The notes beneath the pieces were generated by a model. The model ran no database searches. It was given only the letters and a program-made list of their open reading frames with translations, and had not been told where the DNA came from. This document shows positions 38,587 to 49,029 of a stretch of DNA of 64,000 bases, in pieces. Positions within the stretch are counted from its first letter, which is position 1; every line of letters begins with the position of its first letter. Made by a program: the position numbers and the translations under genes. This DNA comes from Sporothrix humicola (Eukaryota > Ascomycota > Sordariomycetes > Ophiostomatales > Ophiostomataceae), in assembly GCA_021396245.1 (NCBI GenBank), contig WNYE01000036.1:124001-188000 (forward strand), written 5' to 3'.

Positions 38587-40955
38587 TTAGTGAGAGTCTG
38601 CTCGTTTGTTGGGCTGCTCGTGAGGAGAGCTGCGTTCAAGAGACGGTACACTGCTGTTGGTTGAAACCACTGGTGCCAGAGGCCCGCCCAAACTACTATT
38701 CCCAGACTCCTGTGACGATGCGGACTCATCATTATCAACTGGTTCGGCTGGGATCAGGGCGCCGCCAGTGTGTTCCGCTTGGTGAGCTCGGGGGTCTTGG
38801 TTGGCGTTTGTGGTTTCTTGGTGCTCTGCTGGTAGAGATACTTCAGTTCCTCCGTTTTGAGATCCGTTTTCGCCGCTCGCACTGTACAGCGACAGCTGCC
38901 GCGTATTGTGCTCATACATGGCCAGGTCCTCATCTTCGCTTGAGCTAGAGGAGGACAAATCCTCCACCTCCTGCTGCTCTTGCTCCTCTTTGGTCTGTTC
39001 CCCTTGCGTCGCGCCAAAGAACCCCGATTCGACGAGTGCATGACCATCTCCTTGCCCAGAGGCTGCCCGTGCCGGTGCCTGTGCCCTGCTCCTGCTTCTT
39101 CTCTCCTTATGGTTGTCAGAAGCAGCCTGGGAGTTTCCTTGGCCGTGTCTTCTCTTAATATTGTCGATTACCGCCTGGTCCAGTACTGATCTGCCGTTCC
39201 GAGATGGTGGCCGTCCCTGCCGGAGAAGCTTATTTTCGTGGTCATTCAACGCCTCCTTATATGCTGCATTCCGTAACTCGTCGCTTTTGAGCCTGTCATG
39301 ATCAAGGTCTAGAATCAGCGCTGGACGTGACGGCTTCTTATCTGTTGTATTGTGTCACTGGTCAGAAATAACGAGGAACTAGTCAGGCAGAACATGCCTC
39401 CTGCGACTCAGGCCTGTAACTTACTGGATGTGTCTTCATCAACTCCTGGCAAAGGCTCAGTAATAGATGCCATTTGTATCATCCTCGACGAAGCCTGGAT
39501 GGCCTTACTGGCACGGTCATGAAAAGACGATGATACGTCTGGGTGAGCTGTCACTGTGCTGTCATCTGTTTCTGGCCCAGCACCGAAGACTTTTTCCACC
39601 CTGTGATGACTCTTGAATCTTCCTCCTTGCGGTTGCCTGTGCCCCGCGTCTGCGATGTCCGTCTTTGCCAACGCATCTTGAAGGCGCTTCATCTCGGCCT
39701 CAAATTGCTTCTCACGCTCTGCCCACTCTTTGCAGAGGTCGGCGAACTGTTTCAGGTCCCTAGCATGAGCCTTTTGAGCCTCGTCAAGCTTTGTTTTGTA
39801 CTCGTCCAGGGTCTGCATCATGTCTTGCATGCCCTCAATGGCTCTCATGATGTCGCTCCGGTACTGGCCGGGGATTGGGGCATCATGGTTGGCAAACCGA
39901 GTGGACGGAAGAGGTGGCTTAGACGGCCGCCGCCTAGAAGGCTGTCCGGTTGGGGTCATGCTGGACTGCCCGCATACCCCAGGCACCGACTCGCCCGACA
40001 TGGCAGCCACTTGCAGAGACTCCATGCATTGCTTAAAGGAGGGTTTGGACCATTTGTGGTCGGGCCCTCTGGTGGGAAACGGGTCGAGATGGCTGTCGGG
40101 CTCACGATCCCATTGCTTCCAGTCATGTTCTGGAATTTTCGGAGTCATCCGCTGTTTTGCCTTGGGGCTGGACTCTGGACTGGCAAGATGGGTCGAGGCA
40201 TTCGAGATACCATGTTGCAGAGACGGCCCAATAGTCATGGTTGTGTTTGTCGGGACTGACGAGCTGTATTGATATTGGGAACCGAGGTCGAGAGACCGGT
40301 CCCGATCCCGATCCCGATCTTGATCGCGTTCATGGCCAGAAGCCTTACCGCTGGCTGCTCTAGAGCTCGCCCGTCTTCCTATTGCCGATTCATACCACGG
40401 CCGTGTAGGCGATTGTTCGCGAGGGCTCTGCAGATCGGGCGTCTTTGACCCGCCATCGCCATCCTCTCCCTTCTTGAGCTTTGAGGCTGTTGAGCTGCCA
40501 GCATGTGATCCAAGGCCGTTGTTATTACGCAGGCTGAGGCGGCTGGACGACTTGAAGAGACGAGGTCTGCCGGGACGCTGAGCCATGACGGGTTCCGTAG
40601 AGGTAGGCGACATTGGCGACATCGGTGGCTGCTGTTGTACAGCAGCAGCATTCTGAGCATTCCCGACATGAGCCTGCCGACGAGCATCAAAATTGGTAGG
40701 AGGCGAGGCCGGCTCACGCTCAAGGAGTGACGGAAGCAGGGTGGAATGTTCGCCAGGGTTGGTTTCAAGCGAGGGAATCCTTCCTCTGGCCTGTGTCCTC
40801 CTCACAAATGACCGGCTTTCCAGAGGTGGATTCTGAGGCGGATTTTGTGTCGGCGATGTCGGCTCTGGGTTCTGGTTCTGTTGTCCGGAATTCGAACTTT
40901 CGCCAGAGTTCGTGCGTTGCCCTCCAAAGCCGAGACGACGTCCTATGTCCGACAT
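38587..40955 (-). CDS. Uncharacterised disordered protein with a central coiled coil
   Basis: Two exons on the minus strand, 40,955-39,425 and 39,341-38,587, encode 761 residues. The 83-nt intron has donor GTAAGT and acceptor AACAG; it joins in phase 1 and keeps the frame open into KKPSRPALILDLDHDRLKSD. The protein is mostly low complexity (Ser, Pro, Gln, Asn). It has an Arg/Asp repeat (about residues 207-222), a charged coiled-coil segment (about 362-431, with DEYKTKLDEAQKAHARDLKQ), a second charged helix just after the intron, and a Ser/acidic run SSSSSSEDED (about 636-645). No membrane segment, signal peptide or catalytic motif is seen. Such architecture is common in fungal cytoskeletal or polarity scaffolds and in RNA-associated proteins, but I do not recognise the family and assign no function. 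NCBP3, the next gene, lies upstream of its start on the same strand. Confidence 0.85.
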
Positions 40956-41624
40956 TGTGGGATTGCGAGAGTTGATATTGATGGGGGTTGGGCTATGTGT
41001 GATGTGATAGTTTCGAGGTGTGCGGGTGTCTGTAAGCTAGGATCGTGAGAGTGTGATGATGTAGAGTAATGTGTGGTGCATCGTGAATTACGCGGCACAT
41101 GAGAAAACCACAGCCTGTTCTACGTAAGCAAAGACGTACTTGCATGGCCCAAGAGGGAAGTCGCGATGGTCGTGCCTTCCCTATTGTGCCGTTCTAGTGT
41201 CTACGGCAACTGGATCGCAATAGGGAAGGAGCACCCGAGAATATCCCAGCGTGGCAAGAGCCATGTTGACATACACGAACATACTACAAATCGTGGGCAA
41301 TGTTGTGGGGAGGCATGTGTTGGCATTCAAAAACCGCGAATGAATATCGATGCCGATACATTCACTACTACGCAACCATTCACGATGAGCAGAAAACAGT
41401 CAGGATACTGAGGCTGGTTGCCATCCTAATATTCTAGGCTCATGCCTTTTATGTTGACATTAAATCGACAAACGCTATTTTTTATTCTTCTGTTTAGTAA
41501 GTTGACCTTTTTCCCATCCAAAAATATATTTCCCAAAAGCAACGCCGCATCCACTATTTTCACCTGCCTTGAAGATTACACAGAACCCGAAGAACGAAAC
41601 CTTCTCAATGATATCCCCACGAGA
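40956..41624. other. Intergenic: promoter of the coiled-coil gene and 3' region of NCBP3
   Basis: 669 bp between two minus-strand genes. No ORF or RNA gene can be supported. The left part should carry the promoter and 5' leader of the coiled-coil protein gene, and the right part the NCBP3 3' UTR. No clear TATA or CCAAT element stands out. Confidence 0.6.
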
Positions 41625-43372
41625 CTAATGGAACAAATCCTCGGCGCGCTGTCGTGGCCGTGAGATTCGGCTGGCAAGGCTGTTGTCAAAGACCTCTTTG
41701 CCAGAGTTGCGTCCCCTCCCGTTCCCGTTGCTGCCGCTAAGTTTCGTCGGGAAGAGCTCGCGAGCCGAGGCGGCACCCTTGATACTGATGCCGTGCTGGT
41801 CGTTGCTGCCGGCGAGGCCACGAATGTTGAACGTGCTGCCGTCAGATGGCCGTGTAATGCGATCTGTTGGTGAGAAAAAAGGTGTTAACGATACTGCTGT
41901 TGTTGGTTGTTTCACATTGGGTGTGCACATATTTGTTGGGAACATCAAACAGCGACACTATCGCTCTACCGACGGCGACTGGCCGTTGGTTGGTTTTGGG
42001 GTTGGATCTTCATTGTCATATTCACTTCCACATTGGAGTTTTCACAGCATGCTCCATCGTAGGAGAAAACGGACATACCACTTAGTCGAGATGTTACTGC
42101 ACTCGTGTCGTCGTAGCGGTCCATATGCGCAGACCCGCGAGAATCGCTCGGGAACAGGTCGCGTGAGCTTCCGTTGCCGTTGTCCTTTGCTGAAGAGAGG
42201 CGGTCCTTGATGGCGCGCGCCTTGTCGCGGTTGCGTGCGGCGGCTTCTGCTGCAGCCTCGGCCCGCTCGTCGGCCAGGCGGCCGTCGTAGTCGTCGTCGC
42301 CGCCTTCATCGTAGTAGAAGCCGCCATCATCACGTCGTGGCGATGCAGAGCGGCCGCTTAACCGACCCCGCTCGCGATCGCGACCCCGGCCACGGCCACG
42401 GCCCCGATCACGATCGTAGTCTCTGTCGCGGCCCTCATCTGCGCTGTCTGCCAGCTTCTCAGGGAACAACTCCTTGCCCCGCGCGTTGCCGCCGATGGGG
42501 AACAGCTCCTTGTCACGGTTCTGGTTGCGGCGCGTGCGCGACCGATCGCGGTCACGCGACCGAGAGCGCGACCACGATCTCCTCCGCCGTGACCGCGAGT
42601 CGTAGGATCTTGAGCGCGACCGCGAGCGCCGGCGGGCACGCGACGGGCCGTCGTCGTCGTACAGGTTGACGTCGAACGAGTTGTTGCGGATGTCGTTTTC
42701 GCGGTCGTCCTGGCGCTCGTCGCGGTAGGAGCGATAGGAGCGGTTGGACCGACCGCCATCCCGCCGACCCCTCCGATCGTGCTGCTGGTTGCGCCGGCGC
42801 TCTTCTGGGTCGTATTCGGGGTGGAGGAGGTAGAAGCGACTGCGCTGGGCGGCGCCGCTCTCCTTCTTGTCGGCCGCGACGGCAAAGCGCACACTGAGGC
42901 CGGCCGAGACGTCGTCGGGTTTCGCCGAGTAGGTCTTGGCGGGCAGGAGCTCGCCGATCGGCAGCTGGGTCACGTCGTCGATCTGGACGCTGGAGAGGGC
43001 GGCCAGGGCGGCGGCCGCAGCCTCTTCGGACACAAAAATGAGGTTGGCCGACGTGTCGTCGATCCACTCGATGCGCTGAAAGGGGCCCTTGACGCCGCCG
43101 TTGCCGGTGTAGTGTTCGGAGACATATGCCTTGATGTCATCGGGATTCAGGGCGTCGAGGCCGCGAATGTGGACTTTCGTCGGGATAAGAGTCGTGGCGT
43201 CGGCGGCGGCAGCGGCGTCGGCGGCAGCTTTTGCCGAGGCCTCGTCAATCTCGCCCGGTTCTTGTGCGTCGTCAACGTCAATGGCCAAAATGTCTTCCAC
43301 CGGCTGGACTTCCTGGGGCGCCTCATTCGAGTACTGCGCCCCAGAGTCCTCCATTTCAATATCATAATCCAT
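41625..43372 (-). CDS. NCBP3: Nuclear cap-binding protein subunit 3 (NCBP3) homologue
   Basis: Two exons on the minus strand, 43,372-42,079 and 41,863-41,625, encode 510 residues. The 215-nt phase-1 intron has donor GTATGT and acceptor CCAACAG. After an acidic N-terminus lies an RRM-like domain (about residues 64-128: TKVHIRGLDALNPDDIKAYV ... RIEWIDDTSANLIF). Its WIDD at 103-106 corresponds to the WLDD motif needed for m7G cap binding in human NCBP3. The FAVAADKK...RSRFYLLHPEYDPEERR block (163-193) is also typical. An Arg/Ser-rich region (245-285) and an RG/RD-rich region (314-337) follow. LFP motifs occur at 289-292, 301-304, 405-408 and 467-470, with EDLFH at the C-terminus. The family binds capped nuclear mRNA and links it to export and processing factors. 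Without splicing, the frame runs into the intron and stops at 41,966, giving a 468-residue form lacking the last motif. Confidence 0.92.
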
Positions 43373-44315
43373 CGTGAAAGATGTTGTCGGTTCTCAGCCG
43401 CGTCGGCGCCGAGAGACTAGGACGTTTGGTGGGTTTTTGAGAGAATGCTTTGGACGAGGCTGCGGGTAAAGGATGCTGCGACGGCGCGTGGACAGTGGTT
43501 AGCTTGCGCTGAAGAAGGACGCGCGAGGATGCGCAGAGGGTGATGAAGATCTGAGGTGGCGCTGGCGACCGTTTGCCGTGCGCTGTGATGCGCCGCGTGA
43601 GGACTCACATTGTAAACGATGCTGGTGACTATGCTCGGAGGAGGGAACTGAGAGAAAGGATGAAGAAGTCTAGGAGTAAATTTGGGCCTTATTTGTCGCG
43701 TCGGTGGTGGCTGAACCCGTCGCAAAGGGCAGTGACGCGAGTGGGCTAAAGATGTAAGTTGCGAAAAGTGACGGTTGTGTCACGGCGACGGCGAGGCTGT
43801 AGTGCGGGCGGTGTTGGATGGTGGTGAGTTTGGATAGCTTTTTTTGCCGTCCATTTTCTTCAAGCTGCAATCAGCTGGCAATGTCAATTGGAAAAAAGTG
43901 GGTCCATAGCCAGCCTCACCACGACACCTGTTACAGTCCAAAATATCTGACTGCAATGTACTCCGTACGGAATATCTTGGGTTGAATGTCACCACCCATT
44001 GTGTACAAGTCCAGCATTTAGTTTAATTTTTACTTTAATTCTACCATTCAAGGCTTTGTTTTCCGGTAGTGAAAAAAAACGTCTCCAGGTTCCGATCGGG
44101 GACAAGCATACGGACTTCACATTGCGATGCTCAGGCATCATCCATGACCAGTATTCTGTATTTTCAGGGGTGTTTCCCACTGTATTTTAATAACATTATA
44201 TGCCCTATTTGTCATTCACTTTAATCGATAAATCATACCCGCTATGAAACAAACGTAAAACCAAGTGTAGTAAACAAATAGATGAAGGCTGAAGACACGA
44301 AGCTCTATATCTGCC
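43373..44315. other. Intergenic: NCBP3 promoter and Sec39 3' region
   Basis: 943 bp between co-directional minus-strand genes. It holds one TACTCCGTA copy (GTACTCCGTAC at 43,958-43,968) and no supportable gene. The part next to 43,373 should contain the NCBP3 promoter. The A/T-rich part near 44,200-44,300 is probably Sec39 3' UTR. Confidence 0.6.
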
Positions 44316-47300
44316 TCAGTCCCGGTCTGAATGCCCTCGGTCGACTGGCTGCGCGCCAATCAGCCATCCCACACCCGATGTCAGCGTGCCCATGGCCGCA
44401 TCGCGCAGCTGGTCCCGCTTGCGCACATGCGGACCGCTGTCGGCATCAGACGTGGCGTTGCTGTCGTGGTCGCCGTGCTGGTTACGGTTGTGGTTATCGC
44501 TGTCGTCGCCGCCACCGCCACCACCGCCTCCGCCAGTCAGGCCGACCAGCTGCCGTGTTTGGCGCAGGCTTGAGAGAGCCGAGAAATTGCGTGAAGCGAC
44601 GCGCGCCGTCGCCCTCGAAAGATCAAAGAGGGACAGCGGCGCATCGTCCGAGGCTGCCCCGGCCGTGGCAGACGAGGCGGTGGACTGCCGTTGGGGCGGC
44701 CGCTGCTGGCCGCCGGGACCAACCCGCGTTGACGCCTGTCCGCCATAGGTGGACGTGGCTGCGGCCGAAGCTGCGGCTGCAACGCGCGACGCGAGTGGCC
44801 GGTTGTTGCGCCCCGAGGGCTGTGATGCATCATCGTTACTGTCTGCACCAAACCCGCCGGGCATGCCGCTGCTGTGGCGGTTCGGCTGGCGTCTCTGCTT
44901 CGAGCCGGCCGCATCCTGTTGCCATGACTGGTCAGCCACGTCGTCCCAGGCGTTTTCCTGCTCGTCCTCGGCCTTGACGGCGGCCTCGAGCTCTTCCTCG
45001 CAGCGTCGGTAGGCATTCAAGATCTCTTGGAGCGTGTCAGGCGGGGCGATACGCAGGGCCGTGGCCAGGCACTCGATGCGCTGCTCCAAGTGGCGGATCT
45101 CGAGGTTGGCACTGGCAGTCCCCAGATGGGTCGGGCGGACGGTGCGCTCGGTGCGGCGGTACTTGCCCGCCTCCAAAGCTGCGCGCCAAGACCACGTATC
45201 TGTGGTGGGAGCCTTGTTTGCCGCAGCGTTGGGAGTAGCCTGGGGTAGCGGGTCGTCCAGGGCCAGGCGGCTCATGACATACGAGTAAGCCGTCTCAAAA
45301 TCGTCTTCGTTGAGCGCGGCGTCGATGCACATGGCGGTGACGCGGCGACCGGCTAGGGCGCGCTGCAGCGGTGCCTGTTCGGGCGCAAGTGCTTCACGGC
45401 CTTCCTCGTCGCGGACGGTCAGGCCGGCATTGACAATGTCCGTGCCAATGTTGAGCAGTGCCTGGAGGTTGGTGTAGCTCCTGGGATTCTGCTCGAGAAC
45501 TTTGCCGAGGATGGACAAGGGGTCGGTGTGGACGTGCAGCGCGACTGGCATGAACGGCTCGCCCTGCTTGAGGACGAGACGGTAGTCGCAGAGGGCGTGT
45601 GTAGCTGAAATAAGAGCCTCGGCGCGCCGTGTGTTGGGCTGCGACTTGGTTACTGTGCCAGGGAAAGCGTTGAGTCTGTACGTTTGTCAGTACGATAATC
45701 AGAAGAGAATAGTCAAGGGAACGCATAGTTCCTTACATCTCATCGAATTTCTTCAGGCCACCGCGTGTCCGGTTCGGGTTGGAAGCATTGTCAAAGGCAT
45801 CCATAGCAGCACCAACTACGATTTCCTGGACACGCTCCTTGGGAAGAGACTTTTCGGGCGAGTCCTCGTATAGTTTGCGAGCAAGATCGTATCCTAGAAA
45901 TAGCTGTTAGAAAAAAATGTCGTCATTCGTGATAAAAACCAGAGAGAACATACTTGAGTTTGTAAGGAGTTCCTTGAGGAGCGCCTCTTCGATAACTTCC
46001 CTCTTCACCTGCCCAAACGCGCCGTTGCCCGTCGACTGCGAGTCCGATGCGCCCCAGTCGTCATCGGCGCCCCAGTCGCGCAGCCACAGGATCTCGTTTC
46101 GTGCTTTGAGCCAGAAGCGGTCGTCGGTTCGAGAGGAGGTGTTTGCAGATAGGCCGCTGATAATTTTGCGCACTTCAGAGCGTTGTTCCTTCTCGTTTTG
46201 CAAGATGGTTAGCTCGCCGGCACGGCGGACCGTGCACGAGGCGCCCATCTTGTTGAGCAGGGCCGCACTGAGGACGAGCGCATGGAGCAGGTCTGTGGCG
46301 GCGCGTGATGGCGTCGTCAATGGGTTGGACTCGTCAAGTAGGTCTTTGCGGAGGAAGATGGCGTTTTTGGAGGAGAGAAGGGCGGTTATATCGGCATCGG
46401 TCGAGACGGGAGAGAGAAGAGAAAGGTCGGTCGGCAACGCTGGCAAAGGGTCCTGGTCGAGAAGGCCGATGATCTTGCTGATAATGGCATGCGCTGCAAG
46501 CATTGCCTCTTCCGACGATTCGGGCAGCAGGTAGACACATGCCAGTGCGGCACGAGCATACCGTCTCTCCAAATAGCCCTGCTCGTCATCGTCGAGCCAC
46601 ATGGTGCCGTAGCCGCCCAGGTCTGCATCGCTCGGCCCGTCCCACTGCTCAATGGCTCTGGCGGCCACACGCCACGATTTTGCAGCATGTGCCGTGAGCC
46701 ACTGCAGCACCTCTTCCCATCCTGGGCAAAGGTTTGATGGTAGGCCGTTAATGTCGGTTTTGCTCTCGTCCAATTCCTTCTCGGCCGCACCATCCACACC
46801 ACGTCTCCTCGTCCATCGCCGCTCGTTGTACAGCCACGGCCCAATCAGTCCCCGCAAATCGCGGCCCACAAATGGAAGTGTGTCTTCTCGTGAGCCAGTA
46901 TGTGATAGCAGCCGAGAAACGGCCAGGCGGTCAGGCAGGTGCTCAAAGTCGGCCAGTGTTTGTTGCAACGGCGCGTCGGGATAGTATTCGCAGTTTCGCC
47001 GCAAGAGGGGCAGCAGCACGGAAATTGTCCATGTGCGGAGGTAGTAGGAGCGGTTGAGGAAGGGCGCGAGTAATGGTGGAAGCTCGGGAAGCGCGCCAGA
47101 GCCGTCGTCGACTGCATATGCACGCTGTATCAAGAAGATGGCCAGTGGGTCTTCTGGCTCTTCTGCATCGGGGTCTTGCTCTTTTTGTGCCGTCGCATCG
47201 CCGTTGCTCGTCCTGCTTGACGAGAGCGATGTCGCGGAGTCTGCTCCTGGTAGTGACAGCGGCTGCAGTCGGAGCTTGCGCACCTTCTTGGTGGCCTGCT

Positions 47301-47568
47301 CGTCCGATAGCGACTGGACGCTCGACGTGTCGACATCCTTCAAAGGAAAAAAGCTCGAGTAGTCGGCGGACTCAAGACTCTGGAGGAGCGGCAGGTACTC
47401 TTCGGTCGTAAGATGGGATGGAAGGTAGGTGAGGAGCAGGCGCAGGATCAGTTTCTTGCGCAACGCGTCGCCATGGCTGGCCGCCAGCGAGGCGAGGCTG
47501 GCAATGTCGCCCGTGGCTGTGAATTGCGCCGCGAGGAGGACGACCTTGGAGGGCGACAGGGCCGACAT
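44316..47568 (-). CDS. SEC39: Sec39 domain protein, Dsl1 tethering complex subunit
   Basis: Three exons on the minus strand, 47,568-45,954, 45,893-45,737 and 45,675-44,316, encode 1,043 residues. Introns are 60 nt (donor GTATGT, branch CTAAC, acceptor CTAG) and 61 nt (donor GTAAGG, acceptor ACAG). In the first, a nearer AG (AACAG) is skipped because only the second keeps the frame. The junctions give the conserved run YDLARKLYEDSPEKSLPKER ... AMDAFDNASNPNRTRGGLKK, typical of fungal Sec39. The helical Sec39 domain covers roughly residues 5-780. The C-terminus is low complexity, with Ala/Ser/Gln-rich stretches and an uninterrupted Gly run. In yeast, Sec39 with Dsl1 and Tip20 tethers COPI vesicles to the ER for retrograde transport; the animal relative is NBAS. 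It is longer than yeast Sec39 (about 700 residues), mainly through the tail. No membrane segment is visible. Confidence 0.93.
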
Positions 47569-48083
47569 GTCGGCTGTGTGCCGGGGCAGTCGTTGGTGGT
47601 GAATTTAGTGAATAGACGGTTTAGGAGTCGAGTCTCGAAGTGAGGTGAAGGTGTCGCGTCGCAATAGTTCGTGAGCTGTCGAGTCGTGGGGTTGATGTTG
47701 ATATCGATGCTCCATACCGTCAGTGTTAACATGTGTTCCCAAGGAAGCTAACGCAGGTAGCTTTATGATTGTGGAGCCAAGCTAGGGGCCTCGTTCTGGT
47801 GCTGTCCATTTGCAGACGACGTAATTCTGCTTAATGTGGCTGGTGCTGTGGCTAGTGCCATTTGCGTGCGGAAAATGGTTGAATGGGGCCCCACCGACGC
47901 CGCCCATTGGTCCTCATTGGCTCCTCCGCAAAAGAGCATCGCCAAACGGCAAACGACAAACTACCCGAAGTTCGAAGTCCTCAACACTCAGCCCAGCTCT
48001 TCCGCGACGACACACGACGACACTGCCCACATACCCTGTCGCGGACGCCAATTGACCTTTAGCCAATCCATACACACCACACA
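47569..48083. promoter_or_regulatory. Divergent promoter between SEC39 and NDUFS5
   Basis: The 515 bp separate two start codons facing away from each other, so both promoters must lie here. Inverted CCAAT boxes (ATTGG) sit at 47,906-47,910 and 47,916-47,920, exactly 10 bp apart. A forward CCAAT lies at 48,063-48,067, 16 bases before the NDUFS5 ATG and so probably in its leader. CCAAT boxes bind the Hap/CBC complex, which is known to activate respiratory genes in fungi. This would suit NDUFS5, but binding is inference. Confidence 0.65.
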
Positions 48084-48573
48084 ATGGCATCCGGTTTCGG
48101 TTTGAACGGAGGTATGTCGGGAAAGAAACTAGAAAACGAGAGACACGGAACGAGGGAATACTGCGAACGGCGCCGATGCGACGACCACCACCACCACGAC
48201 AACACCAATGCTAACACTCCCGTCTAGGCCCCGGCCGGTGCTTCCCCTTCTGGCAGGAGATGCTCGCCTGCTACGCCATCAACGCCTCCGGCGAAGACCA
48301 GGCCGCCAAGAAGAAGTGCTCTCCCCAGCTCGAGGACTACTACGAGTGCCTGCACCACAAGAAGGAGGTGAGTTAAATCCTACGGTCGTGTATTCACTTC
48401 GTCGCAAATTTCTGACAGAATAGGCTGCCCGCGTAAAAACGCTCCAGGCTGCTCTCCGCAAGGCCGACGCCGCCAGACCACGAGACAACGCACCGAACGC
48501 CGGCCAGATACGGAACCTGGGCCTGCTGGGCAAGGAGGAAGACACACAGAAGGTGCTGGACGCAATGGCATAA
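48084..48573 (+). CDS. NDUFS5: NADH:ubiquinone oxidoreductase subunit NDUFS5 (twin CX9C)
   Basis: Three exons, 48,084-48,111, 48,228-48,367 and 48,424-48,573, encode 105 residues. Exon 1 is only 28 nt and codes for nine residues plus one base. Intron 1 (116 nt) has donor GTATGT, branch GCTAAC and acceptor CTAG; intron 2 (56 nt) has donor GTGAGT and acceptor ATAG. The alternative acceptor at GACAG would run into a stop within six codons. The protein has two CX9C pairs, C14-C24 (CFPFWQEMLAC) and C40-C50 (CSPQLEDYYEC), spaced as in the NDUFS5/15-kDa family, followed by a charged helix. Such proteins are imported and oxidised by the Mia40 pathway in the intermembrane space and sit on the membrane arm of complex I. 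Length and motif agree with fungal 11.5-kDa subunits. No cleavable presequence is expected. Confidence 0.95.
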
Positions 48574-49029
48574 ACACCTTGCGAGAACGAACACGAAACG
48601 AAGAAATCTGGCATCTTGGGAGACTCGGTTCAGGATCGAGTTGGGGGAGAACCTATTGTACATTTTTAACGTTGAGGGGTTTCCCGCATACAATTGAAAG
48701 GCATTTGAACGACTTGGTGGACGGAATTCTGGCAGCTTCGATGCTGGCCGTGTGAGACACGACATTTTGCAAGTCACAGTTGGTTCATGGCCTGCAGTGT
48801 GGAGAGAGTGGCAAAGCTGCGATGCTGTGCATCCATTTTGAGAAGGCGCGAGAGGTGGTTGCTCCTTCCCTTCTCAGTGCCAAGGCACCTCCTTCCTTTT
48901 CATATTTATATGCAAACGTGATCAATATTTTCTCACGATGGAGTCTGACTTTTCACTTACCGTACTGCAGCCTAGATCTCCGATGAAACCAACCACCAAC
49001 GAAACATATCCTCATGAACCTGCTTCACG
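48574..49029. other. Intergenic: NDUFS5 3' region and promoter of the next gene
   Basis: 456 bp between two plus-strand genes. There is no ORF or RNA gene to support. It contains AT-rich sequence around 48,895-48,935 (TTTATATG) that could serve as a core promoter element for the gene starting at 49,030. Confidence 0.55.

Noticed and set aside
39543..40259. 238-codon plus-strand frame within the coiled-coil gene
   Set aside because: It is antisense to a convincing spliced gene and has no domain or splice support.
42779..43420. 213-codon open frame antisense to NCBP3
   Set aside because: It is a shadow of the GC-rich NCBP3 coding strand; the sense frame has clear family motifs.
44282..44977. 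231-codon plus-strand frame over the Sec39 tail
   Set aside because: It arises from low-complexity GC-rich codons of Sec39 on the other strand.
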